Below, one piece after another: positions 16,016-27,600 of a stretch of 64,000 nucleotides of DNA. Origin of the DNA: Winogradskyella sp. (lineage in GTDB: Bacteria > Bacteroidota > Bacteroidia > Flavobacteriales > Flavobacteriaceae); the NCBI RefSeq assembly GCF_028282165.1, contig NZ_JANQIM010000011.1:62001-126000 (forward strand). Reading direction: 5' to 3'. The position numbers and the translations under genes were made by a program. Below the pieces are notes generated by a model. That model had not been told where the DNA came from, did no database searches, and saw only the letters and a list, made by a program, of their open reading frames with translations. Each line of letters opens with the position of its first letter. The first letter of the stretch is position 1.

Positions 16016-19000
16016 CTACCAGCTACCACCAGCTCCTCCACCTCCAAAGCTGCCACCTCCAAAGCCAAAGCCACCTTTAAAACCACGATTAGGTTCTAAC
16101 TTATGTATTTCATCATTAACATCTTGAAGCTGTTGTTTTACTCTTTTTATTCTTGCCTTAACTCTATATAAATTAGCTTTTGAAGCTTTATGAGATGCTT
16201 CTGTTGCAACTTTCACATATTTAGAAGATAAATTAGCTGCTAGGACAATAACATCTTTTGTAGAAGATAAATCCTCTAATATACCTTGCCCATCTTTTGT
16301 AGTATAGTTTATACCCCAAGCTTGTTCTTCTTCATCATAATAAGCTGTCAGTCTCACTATATAATCGTTAATGGTAAGTTCTAATTTTTTAGGGTCATTA
16401 ATTACTTCTTGCATTCTTTCAGGCGAAAGTTCTTTGAATTTTTTTAATACAGATGTTGCTATTCCATTTATCGCATCTTGTTGTGTTAAATCCTTAGTTA
16501 ATGACTCTAGGCGGTTAGCATGACGTAATTGTGAATTTAAACCATTTAGTTTTTCCATCAAAGAATTTCTTTGGTCATACAACTTCTTAAGCTTTGGGTT
16601 TGCAACAACAACAACTTCATCTAAGGTTTCTGTTTTTACACACGGTGGGTCTGGGCAATCTGTACCTCCGTCAGGGTCAACTCTATTTGCCCAATTATTA
16701 CCCATCGACATGTAAGGACTATGGTATTGACCAGCTGGGTCTGTAGTCAACCATCTATTTATTCTAGGGTCGTAAAGACGAAGTTCAAAAGCAGGCTTAC
16801 CAGTTTCTTTATCTGTTTCCGCATATTCTCCTTGATAACCGTATCTATAATCACCAACAACGTTACGTCCTGGTAAGGGCATTCCACCGGGATAGTAATC
16901 GGTTTTGTTAATTAAAGATAAGGCATTAGTGCCACTTTTTATAACTACGGCACGTATATTGCCCAAATGATCTGTGAGTTGGTAGGCATCTAGACCATCT
17001 TCTGATCCATCTTTGTAATGGATGCCTATTCGACTTGCACCATAGATAGGGTGTTCACGTGGTATGGATGCATCTAAACCTGTAGCCTGGGTAGATTGGT
17101 TGTAAATGGCCATAACACTTCCACTTGCATCTCTAATGTAGTATGTAATATCTGCTTGAGATATACCTTCAGCATATACTTCTTTACGTATACGATGCCC
17201 TCTATCATCATAATAGAACGCCAGCTTATCTTCATTGGCTACTTGTAGATTTATATTGTCAACTTCAATAGTTTGATGAATTTTACTATAATCTGTACCT
17301 AAAGTTAAGCCTGGAGAGTTACCATTATTGACTACAGTTAATCGTAATGTTATTTTCTGTGAGCTTGGTACAAAGCTAAGATTGATACTATTTAAGCTAC
17401 GGTTACAAATTTCTGTATCGCCTATTTGTGGAGTTATATTCACACTTTGCAATACCGTTGCCGTGCCAGAACCATCAATAGCGTACTCGATAACTTCTAC
17501 CGTGGCATTAGTAATGCTAATTGGTGTGGTTTGTGTTTCCCAAACACTTGTTGTGTTATTTAAAATGCGTTCTGTTTGTTCTTTCAATACCAACACATCT
17601 AAATCTAAATTGTGATACGCATTAGGAACCACATTAAATCGTGTAGAGGTACTGTAAGTATTATCATTGGCATAATCATAAAAATTGATTTGGTGTCTGT
17701 TATTGTATTGGCTATCGTTATCAGAATCAAAGCTTGTACAGTATTCGGGTAATGCTACAATACTAGCCTCACCATCTAAAAGTAATACACGCATACATTC
17801 TTCATCTTCAAAGTCTTCATTTTGGTCAATCTGATCTGCAAAACTAATACGGCCTAATTGTCGTGACCCTCTCACCACATCTTGGAACCATATGGTAGCC
17901 GTGGTTCTTCCATTAGTACAGGTAGCATCTTCATAATCTTCTTCGGCCAAAGTAAGGTAGTTGTTTGTTGCTGTCTGTGAAAATGCCTTAATCTTGGTTA
18001 CTAATCCCGAGGCATTATACTCATAGCCTATACCTTCTTGGGCGTTGATCACCATTTGACCTATATCATTATAAGTGTAATTATCTGGCATTAAGATACC
18101 AAAAGGATCATCTATAGAACTAAGTTCTGCTTGGTTTTTAAGATCGTTATAACGATTAGGATCTGGGTTATCGTTGCTATCCTCTACGGTAGTTAATTGA
18201 TTGCTGCCCCTTTTGTAGTGATAGGTAAACGCGTCCATGGCATTGGTACCATTTGCATCGGTATATCCGTTTCTGTTTAGGGTCTTAATATTTCCATTAG
18301 CATCATAGGTAATATTATTAACGTTATAATCTCCTGATGAAACAGTTGCATTATTAAACTGGGCTTCTTGAAGCCAGTTGTTTTTATTATAGGCATAACT
18401 ATACGTACTGGCACCGCCATTTTGATTTTGCCATTGAATGGCTTGAATATTACCATTAAACTGATTTGGTGTTGATGGTGAGATACTTGCTAAAGATGTA
18501 GGTGTAGATGCGCGTGCATAGTCATTATCATGATATTGTACGGCCATACCAAAAACATCAGTCATAAAACCATTTGCACCATCATTCCCTGGATCGTTTG
18601 CTGGTGTTAAAGACGGATGATTAATGGCTTTAAGATGTCCATTTAAATTGTATACATAGTCAATCCCCTGAAGATTCTCAGCTAGTTCCGTACGCACGAG
18701 TTGGCCTACTTCATTGTATTTATACATTGCTTGCTCTTTAAAGTTTATGCCATCAGTAGATGTCTCTACGGTGACTAATTGACCAGCATCATTATAGGTA
18801 TAACGATGTACAAAACGCTCCGTGGCACTATGACGTTGGTAATCGACTTGAATAATTTGACCCGTTACAGTATCATATATATAATCTAAAGTTTTTAAGC
18901 AATCTAAACCTGTTGGTTGTTGTATGATCCATTTAACACGGCCATAAACATCGTAACTGTACCATGTGATATTGGTCTCTGGTTTTAAGGTATAGGTCTT

Positions 19001-21640
19001 AGAGACATTACCTGATAAAAAGGTCTGTTTGTAAGTACGCTGTGGTAAACCACATTGGGCAAGCCTATCTGCTAGTGCTATATCAGGACTATCATATTCT
19101 GTAAAGTGTTGTTCAAAGCAATTGGAGTCGTTTAATCCATCATTGTCATCCACTATACCTTCAAATGGATTAGCGGACGGTGGTGGCAAAACTTCATCAA
19201 GTAATATATACATGGCGCCATTTTCTGTTTTGTTAAACAAGGCCTTCGCCACTAGAGCCTGAGACGTAGATGATGCACTACTGTGAAACGTTGTACCATT
19301 TAATTTATAGTGAATCTGAGTGTCAGTACGATGTACACTATATTCACCATTAGGATCAAACGCACCAAAATCCGTTAATGTTTCTATGGTATTACCTAAA
19401 AAATCTGTAAAAGTGGTACTAAGTAGTTGGCCATCTTCCATAATATAGGTATGATAGGTGACATTACCTGTGGTATTATTGAACTTGGCTACCAAGTTAA
19501 TCCCGTAGGTCATTGGGAAGACATCATTAGTCACAAAATCGGCATCTTTACTAATCTCTACTAAGCCTACAATAACATTGTAAAACTCATTAACGCGCCC
19601 TAATACTAGTGAATTAGTTCCATTAGACACTCTATTTTGGGTAGAACCAATATTTGTACTTGATTCATCTTCACCAATACCTGTATCAGTGCCTGGATCT
19701 AAAAAAGGGTCATCAGGATCTAAAGGGTCATCAGGATCTATAGGATCATCAGGAAGTTCGGGAATCATATTCGTTGAAAAGTTTGATCGAAATCTAAGAA
19801 ACCCTTCATCTTGTATCGCTTGACTTGAGGCCAAACTACTTTTCCACAATGAGCCTTCTGTTGCATTGCTTTTATAGCCATTGCCATTAATACCCCAAAA
19901 GCCGCTTATTTGTATGTTCTCATTATGAATAGCGGTTATAGGTCCTGACTGTGCTTCTTGGGGATCAAAAGGTGTTGTACCATCTGCAGCAACGATTACA
20001 TTAGGAATAAAGATATCACCACCACGATAGACTCCACTTTCTACAGGACGTCCCAAACGATCGTAATTGGTATATGAAAATTCCTCATTATACTGTTGCT
20101 TAGAATTTTGTGAAAAACGGATTTGCCCATCTTTACGATAAGCAAAGCGTGCTTCGCCTTCATCTATGCTACTTGTAGAGAGTAACTGCCCTAATGAATT
20201 ATACTTGAAGGTACTTTTAAAATCCTTTCCGTTAGGTTGTGTGGACTCTAATAATCGACCGGATTTATCATAATAATTTAAGCTGTAGTCATAATAATTC
20301 TGACAATGATCTACTAAATAGTCTCTATTCTCTAAATCAAAATAGCCTGGTCGTTCATTAACGTCAAAAGAATAATGAACTGAACCATCTACATAGCCGT
20401 AACGTAGTTCAATTCTGTAAAAGCCTTCCTCAGGTAAGGTATGTGTGCCTGAGGAGACCTCCATAATCACCTCTTCAGTAATTAGATTGTAGATACGATA
20501 ATAGATACCTTCTGGTAAACTAACATCCGTAGATGTAGACCTGGCATGTAATAATTTGCCTAACTCTTCTGCTTTTTGTTCTATACTTTTATTGGCGTTT
20601 TCAGGATTTGATTCATAAACCGCCATGCGATTTAAGTTAAAACAATCTTGTATATCCTCATCAGGGATGGCTAATATTTCATCACTCACTGTAAGGTCGT
20701 TACAATCGGAATTGTTTCCACCATTATTACCACCATTATTACCACCTGTTGATGTGCTTGTAGTATTGGTGCTTCTAAGATGTATTGTTGGTGTACAGCC
20801 TTTAGAAATATGAATGTCTAACCAGCCTTGATCTCCTATGCTAATTTCATTGTTTCTTACATTGGTTGTTACGCCAGAATCTTCGTTACCACTCCGAGCA
20901 GCCGCTAAAGTATTACCATCGCTATCTACAAATACAACGGTTTCAACACCGTGGATATCTCTACTTACTGTTTTTGTAATACGCCGATTCTTATAGGATG
21001 AATTATTAAATGCTTGGGCAAAGCTTAATGCTTCACCAGCACGCATGGTAAAACTATATGTCTGTAACCATTCGCCATTTACTTTGTTTCCGCCTAGTGT
21101 TTTTTTGGAAGTTCCAGGATTTAGCTTACTAAATACCGTTCTTGAAAAAGGATAATCAGTAACATCTTGGTACGGATTAGTAGTGTTGTTTGTACTATAA
21201 TAATAGCCTAAAGTATTAGGATTACTTGTAGATATTGCTGTTGGATTATCTTCATCAGTTTCAAAATAACTTGTGTTATAGGGTGTACCTCCTGAAATAT
21301 TAGCCAGAATAAAATCACCATTATATCTAAATGTCGTACCATGTGGTGCGCTTAGACTTTGAAAAGCAGGTCGGCCCTGATAATCGTATAATACCTGTGA
21401 GTTCCATACTTTATCGGTTAATATATCCCATGATTGGCTTTGTGTACCTTTTCCTAAGGTATTAAAAAAGGTAACACCCTTACCGATTGTATTTCCAGTA
21501 ATATCGTAACTAATATTACTTATCCAATTCATATTATCTTGAGGTATTGGAGGTTGTTCTTGAGCTTCTGAAAACCCTAAAATGAATAATGCTAATAATA
21601 GTACTATCTGATGTTTCAATATTCTAGTCATAACTTTCAT
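16016..21640 (-). CDS. Giant YD/RHS-repeat protein with RHS core and variable C-terminal tip
   Basis: The 1874-residue exported protein has a Sec signal peptide (MTRILKHQIVLLLALFILGF... cleaved near SEA). The N-terminal domain resembles DUF6443 (YDYQGRPAFQSLSAPHG). Many YD repeats follow (YNSLGQLL, YTNYDRLGRPVE, YDVYGRVKW, YTYNDAGQLV, YKYNEVGQLV, YDANGNIKTL). The RHS core ends with ELRLYDPRINRWLTTDP and WANRVDPDG. The tip of about 220 residues begins TETLDEVVVV, is helical and coiled, and ends in a Gly-rich tail (GGGSFGGGGAGGSW). No nuclease, deaminase or other toxin motif is evident in the tip. It starts 2 bp after the 2109-residue gene, so the two are cotranslated. It could form a hollow RHS/TcC-like cocoon; whether it is a toxin or an adhesin is open. 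Confidence 0.9.
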   Translation of the reverse strand: MKVMTRILKHQIVLLLALFILGFSEAQEQPPIPQDNMNWISNISYDITGNTIGKGVTFFNTLGKGTQSQSWDILTDKVWNSQVLYDYQGRPAFQSLSAPHGTTFRYNGDFILANISGGTPYNTSYFETDEDNPTAISTSNPNTLGYYYSTNNTTNPYQDVTDYPFSRTVFSKLNPGTSKKTLGGNKVNGEWLQTYSFTMRAGEALSFAQAFNNSSYKNRRITKTVSRDIHGVETVVFVDSDGNTLAAARSGNEDSGVTTNVRNNEISIGDQGWLDIHISKGCTPTIHLRSTNTTSTSTGGNNGGNNGGNNSDCNDLTVSDEILAIPDEDIQDCFNLNRMAVYESNPENANKSIEQKAEELGKLLHARSTSTDVSLPEGIYYRIYNLITEEVIMEVSSGTHTLPEEGFYRIELRYGYVDGSVHYSFDVNERPGYFDLENRDYLVDHCQNYYDYSLNYYDKSGRLLESTQPNGKDFKSTFKYNSLGQLLSTSSIDEGEARFAYRKDGQIRFSQNSKQQYNEEFSYTNYDRLGRPVESGVYRGGDIFIPNVIVAADGTTPFDPQEAQSGPITAIHNENIQISGFWGINGNGYKSNATEGSLWKSSLASSQAIQDEGFLRFRSNFSTNMIPELPDDPIDPDDPLDPDDPFLDPGTDTGIGEDESSTNIGSTQNRVSNGTNSLVLGRVNEFYNVIVGLVEISKDADFVTNDVFPMTYGINLVAKFNNTTGNVTYHTYIMEDGQLLSTTFTDFLGNTIETLTDFGAFDPNGEYSVHRTDTQIHYKLNGTTFHSSASSTSQALVAKALFNKTENGAMYILLDEVLPPPSANPFEGIVDDNDGLNDSNCFEQHFTEYDSPDIALADRLAQCGLPQRTYKQTFLSGNVSKTYTLKPETNITWYSYDVYGRVKWIIQQPTGLDCLKTLDYIYDTVTGQIIQVDYQRHSATERFVHRYTYNDAGQLVTVETSTDGINFKEQAMYKYNEVGQLVRTELAENLQGIDYVYNLNGHLKAINHPSLTPANDPGNDGANGFMTDVFGMAVQYHDNDYARASTPTSLASISPSTPNQFNGNIQAIQWQNQNGGASTYSYAYNKNNWLQEAQFNNATVSSGDYNVNNITYDANGNIKTLNRNGYTDANGTNAMDAFTYHYKRGSNQLTTVEDSNDNPDPNRYNDLKNQAELSSIDDPFGILMPDNYTYNDIGQMVINAQEGIGYEYNASGLVTKIKAFSQTATNNYLTLAEEDYEDATCTNGRTTATIWFQDVVRGSRQLGRISFADQIDQNEDFEDEECMRVLLLDGEASIVALPEYCTSFDSDNDSQYNNRHQINFYDYANDNTYSTSTRFNVVPNAYHNLDLDVLVLKEQTERILNNTTSVWETQTTPISITNATVEVIEYAIDGSGTATVLQSVNITPQIGDTEICNRSLNSINLSFVPSSQKITLRLTVVNNGNSPGLTLGTDYSKIHQTIEVDNINLQVANEDKLAFYYDDRGHRIRKEVYAEGISQADITYYIRDASGSVMAIYNQSTQATGLDASIPREHPIYGASRIGIHYKDGSEDGLDAYQLTDHLGNIRAVVIKSGTNALSLINKTDYYPGGMPLPGRNVVGDYRYGYQGEYAETDKETGKPAFELRLYDPRINRWLTTDPAGQYHSPYMSMGNNWANRVDPDGGTDCPDPPCVKTETLDEVVVVANPKLKKLYDQRNSLMEKLNGLNSQLRHANRLESLTKDLTQQDAINGIATSVLKKFKELSPERMQEVINDPKKLELTINDYIVRLTAYYDEEEQAWGINYTTKDGQGILEDLSSTKDVIVLAANLSSKYVKVATEASHKASKANLYRVKARIKRVKQQLQDVNDEIHKLEPNRGFKGGFGFGGGSFGGGGAGGSW

Positions 21641-21642
21641 AT

Positions 21643-24600
21643 TTAGTGTTTGATTACATTAAAATTCCCTGATTGCTTATTAATGTTATATACATTAACT
21701 ATTTTTCCATCTCGATCTTTTTCTACAACCGTACCTGATTCGCTGAATTCGGCGTGCTCGCCTAGCGGTGGTAGAATCTTAGATTCATCGGTTACAGTGG
21801 TACAGTCTAAATACACATCCATAGGATTGGATTGATATAGATCGCCATTTTCATTATCTAAAACGCGATATTGAATAGTCTGATAGTTTGAGTAACCAGA
21901 TTTGCATTTCTGGTTTCTGACATAAAATATTTCGCCACAGAATGTATTCTTATTATTGCTAACAGGCATAAAAGAAGACCACTGATCCGAAATGTGATTG
22001 AACGTTCTGTACTGATAACTATAGTTTTCGTGCAAAGGATTTATTACATAAGGTCTGAAGCGATATTTATTTTGCTCTGAACAAGCACCATAGTCGGTAG
22101 ATATTTCAATATCTGCCCACTTTTCGTTAGAAAGGGTAAATTTGCATCCAGACTCTATGACTTCTTGTTTAACTATAACTGGCTTACCATCTAATGTTGG
22201 TATAAGCGCCTCAACTATCCAGGCCTTATTAAATTGTCCTTTTCCTGACTTACAAGGTACGATTGCAAAAGGAACTTGTTGAGCTATTCCCCCATCTACA
22301 TACTCTGAGAATGTCTTTGTTGTATAATCTGTAATCCAACGCCATCTAATAGGCGATAAACCTGCAGCTTGTAACACATCAGGATTCTTAATACAAGGAT
22401 GATTAATAATAAAAGTTTGCATTAAACTGCTTCTTCTACTTGCTTCGATAGTAGCCGAGAGCAAACTTTCGTATTTAAAGTCACAAGGATCATCACCAAC
22501 AATTACGGGGTCATTATCATCGGATGGATCAGGTGGTGAATCTTGACCATCATCATTACAGCATCGACATTCCTCTTGTACAGGCCAATTGGCAAGCACA
22601 TCAGGACCATCTTTATAATTATAACGATATTTATTCACTAACTTGAAACCTCCATTTACGAAGGTTGACGTTTGGGTCGATGGTGTTTCGATTTCTTTGT
22701 AAGTTTTATATAAACGTCCTGCATCATCATATACAAACTTTGATGCCATATTGTTCGCATCTAAAATATATGTCAATTCATCAGTTTTTAAATCATAAAC
22801 ATAGCTATTCATAGATGCATATACAGGATGTATTCTTAAATCATCGACATAGGTCGTGTTATCTAAATTAATTACGCCATAATCTACAGTTGCACTATTA
22901 TCTGGAATATTAAAATAGTGATTAAGTTGTACCCATTCGCAAGCAAAAACAGTCTCACCATTAAAAGACTCTGTAGTGCTTCCTTTTTTGAACATCAGTT
23001 TTTGGTAGTTATTTACATCCACCCAAACAGATAATTTATACTTGTCGGAGCTCATTTGCCCGTGATTCAATGCAACAGTAATAGCATTATTAGTTTCTAA
23101 TTTTGCAGAATATTTTCCGGTATGTGCCATAGCGCTGCTTTGATATGAAGCACCAATTATTTCAGGATCTAAATAATTACCACCTTCAGTATACTCCATA
23201 CCTGAATAGTACATTTCATTTTGTGCCGCATTTCCGCTAGCTATAACCTTAGAATAATTATCGCTCATTTTTGATGACGCATAATTCCCATTTATATCTT
23301 TGGTCTCCACAGGACTCGACCAACGCGTATATTCCGTAATCTCAGAGGCTTTCTGCCATTTGTCGCTTGTTGGTTCTCCTACTCCCCAATTAAAATAATC
23401 TACGGCACTACTAACTGGCGTATTGTACGTCCCTGTTACGGGGTTTATATCATCTTTCCAGACATAATTTTTATGCTTACGCCATACACCACTTTCAGTA
23501 GTTTTGGTACCATCGGTATTTCTATAATGCCACCTGTCATTCCAAGTTGTTATACTGGCATTCAAAGTTTGGCCACCCGTAGAAGCTACAACCATAGCCT
23601 CTTGGGTTAACATGTTTTTGTATGTTGGGTTATCGACTTTAGAACCCATTTCTGGATATTTGGTATAAGCTGGAACTTTTTTACTTATGACCTGTGTACC
23701 ATCTGCAAGAGTAGTCCTTGCGACTAAAAACTCATTGGTTTTAGAATCCGGGCTAGAAAACTCAGTTGTAGTTTTAAAACCGTTACCATAATTAATTGAA
23801 GCTTCTTGATATACAGGATACGTTATTTTCGTTGACACATTGAGATAGCGATCCCTTGCTGTTAAGGTGTTATTATAGTTACATTCAACAGATTGCTTAT
23901 AATTTACAAAATAAAGATCGAACCCCGTATTGAACTTCACATAGTCATGATCGTAGTTATAGATAGATTTCATACTATGGAAACTCTCTTGAATAGAACC
24001 TTTGTCAGAGTTCTTAAGTTCTTCTATAGGCTTATAAATATTCTCTTCTTTAGTAATCAAGTGCCCATAATTGTTATAAAGGGTTTTACTTCGAACTGAA
24101 CCTATCATAGCTGTATTATCCTCAAGATAAATATCCGCTGCTTTTAACTTCTTACTTGGGTCTAGATTAGTATTCTCAACAACTGTCGATTTAAATAGGT
24201 TTCCAATAGTGATGTCTTTCTTAAATATATCTGTTGCAGGTTCAAGTACATTAAAATGAAAAACCGTTTCACCGTTAAAAGTTGAATTGCCTGAATTACC
24301 TTCAACCTCTCTAATTGTAACATATTCATAAGTCACTCTAGGGCCTGGCAGTTCTGCTTGGTAAGCAACATATTTAACTCCTTTTACTGGTGCAAACGAA
24401 GTAATTCCAGATGTTCTGTCTTTAATAGGGTCTTGATAAGAGTGCTCTATAGCATATCTATTAGCATTTTCATCAATTGCAGTAATTGTTTTTACCCGCA
24501 CACCACCTCCAGTACCACTGCCAGGTACTTTATTAGCTACAAGATTATAATACATACCGTGTCTATGGTAATTAGAGCCGCCAGATGATGGACATTCACC

Positions 24601-27600
24601 GAATTCTTTTTGAGGTGGGTTGGATCCTTGATTGGAATGAGAACCATAAGTATATGAGAAGAACCCAGCTGCATCAGAAGCTCTATCCAATTCTAAAATA
24701 TTCATATCCTGTCCAAAGACACCTTTCAGTAATAATCGATTTGCGGTTACTTCTTCTACAATAAGCTCAGTTGCTGGCATGCTAAACTTCTCTCTGTCTG
24801 TTTCACATCCAAATAAATTGCACGTATTTTTCATAATACAGAGCCAATATTCAATAGCTGTAGCTTCGCCTTCCACAAAATAATCCCTAAAATCATTAAC
24901 CGTAACTTGACTTGATGCATTGTCATCATTCCTTATCTCCAATAAAAACTCAGATCCTGCGCTCCATGAAGGGCTAGGTATGATTTTAAACTTCAGAAAA
25001 TCATCCCAATATCGTCTTGCAAAGGCTTCTGTCCAGTAATCATCTTCTTCATAACCTATTTCTAAGGTTGATCCTGTAGGCGTCTTAATCTCATTCATAC
25101 TCCACAATTCAGGAATGGTATTATGATATCCCCAAGCATCCTTATCACAATTACTAGATGATGGACAAGGTTGATAGGCTATATTTTTACCGATATACGA
25201 AAATGAATATGGCGGCATATAGTCGTAGGCTTTTTTACCTAAAGTTTTTACAGAATTTAGTGTTAATCTACCTTTTGCATTAACTCCATTTTGAGCAGGG
25301 GCAAAAGAATTGGGGGTATTAGTAGCTAAGCTATAATCCTGATCAAACTTTATTATTTTTAAAGCGTTATTGTAAATCGCATATTCATTATTAGAATCTA
25401 AAACAAAATCCCCATTATCCAGAACATTTTGCTGATTGTTAATGGTATATGTAATTTGATTGTTGTTGGAGTTATATGGTCTTTTCATCGGACTTACCCA
25501 AGGAACAGTGACTGAAGAACTAGGATTTGAAATTATGGATTGGATCTGTGCTTGGCTTGAGGAGTTGTCGTATTCATTTTTAAGTAAAATGATTTCATCT
25601 AACTTTAGACCACTTTGTATCGGGTAATAAATTCTGTAATCTCCTTCAAAAGATGGAAATCTATTTGGATTTGAAATAGTTGCATTAGGCACACCTATTT
25701 GTTTACCTTTACTATCCTCACGAACCGATTTTACAAAAAGCGCTGTGTGCGTTCGGGTAACGATTTTGTTTAAATAGGTTAATTGTTTTCTACCCCAACC
25801 ATACTCTTGAGTGGCTTGATTCTGAACCCATTCTTGATTTAAGTTTAGATCAACATAGCCATCATATGGACTTCTCCATACATGACCATCCGTCCATTTA
25901 CCGTAATCGAATCTTATCCAATACCCATAATCATCCTCATTGGGATATTTTCGATTAGCATCAGTTTTATAGTAATCTGGTCCTGTAATTGCAGTTAGTA
26001 CCCAATGCGTTGCATAAGGTTCTACTTTACGTTGCTCGTGATAAAAACTATGCTCTGAGAAAAACTCATAAGTATCGGGATTCATCTTTTTTTGCCTATA
26101 AAACTCTTCAAAGTGATAGACTGGCAATGAGTAATGGTAGGTTTTGCCATCTGGTGTAGTTACTCTAAATCCTCCTATTCCTTCTGGAGTGTATCCAGCA
26201 TCGGCTTGTCTATTATAGATATTATCCCCATTAAACGGTTCTAAAATATTATTTTGGGAAGCAAATGTCGTACTACTCATTTGCTCATTTGTAAAGGTCT
26301 CAACATAGTTTATGTTTTCTTGTCGAGAACTTATCTTATTATTAGAATTGCCTACATAACTATTAATGTTACTGCCATTTATTGAACCAGAAGGTATTGT
26401 TGAAGAATTAACAATTAAACTTGATGGATAACTATTGTCAAAATAAAAATTGATTTTATTTGGGTCATTGGCAGATGCTCCTAATCCTCCAAATGTATTA
26501 GTGAATTTTCTGCCATGATTGTAGTTCCAATTCACAATGGCACTTTGCTCGGTATATGTTTCAAAACCGTCAATGGGGATTAATGTACTGGCTAATATAT
26601 CTGACGCACAATTATTGTAAATATTAAGTATGTCTTGACTCGACAGATTACCACTAACGGGTATAAATGCGTTGCCCGACTTAATTCCTGCACCTGTTTT
26701 ATCAGAATTATATTCTAACTTTAAGCTTTTTGCGACTAGGTTACCATTTTCTAACAATCTAGGTCGCATTTGGCCATTTAGCCCTTGGGCGTTAACCTGA
26801 AAGGAATCATAAGAAGGTTGTGTAAACGCATATTTCTGTCTTTCAAAGGCGTCTTTAAATTCTACTAATTCCTTTTGTGATTGAGGTAATTGCTGTTCAT
26901 AGGCGTCCATATAGTAATCCCTATCATGTTCTGCACCTAAAACAGTAGCATAAGAATCATCTAAACCTTGAAGATTTGGCATTTCATTATAGTACAATGG
27001 GCCATAAACAAAATTAGCATAGGTTTCATCAAGTTCATATTGTACTTTTCGTTTTTGAAATTTTAATGAAAGTACTTTTGGAATAATAGGAATATTAAAT
27101 CCAAAGCTTGTTTCCGTTAGCTTTCCAGATTGACTGTTATTTATTGAAAAACTAGCACTTCCAATTCCTGCTGAACTGGAAAAAGACCCTGAAAACCCAC
27201 CATTTGAAGACAAAGAAATACCTAATGAATTATATGAAGTACTTGCTTTTCCATCACTATTAGTTACCTCATTAGCTATCGAATAATTCGCACCGATACC
27301 AACTCCACCTGTGCCAGCAGATCCATTAATACCAGCTCTATTACCACCTTTTTTGCCATAAGACCCTCCAACTCCCATATTGGCAATAATACCTTGAGTA
27401 TTACTATATCCTAATGAAACATTGCCTCCGTAATGAAACTTACTGTCTTTCTTACCTATGTTGCCGCCTAGATTTATCATACCGCTTCTAGACCCATTCG
27501 AATCCCAACCAAATCCTATCCCTACATCTATAGTTACCGCTTCGGAAATACCTGCTTGTATTCCTATATCCACGTTATGAGCTTCATAGTTGTAGTAATT

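Noticed and set aside
16016..16700. RHS tip as a nuclease or other toxin
   Set aside because: No recognised toxin motif (for example HNH, deaminase, ADP-ribosyl) is visible; the Gly-rich ending does not fit a known toxin.
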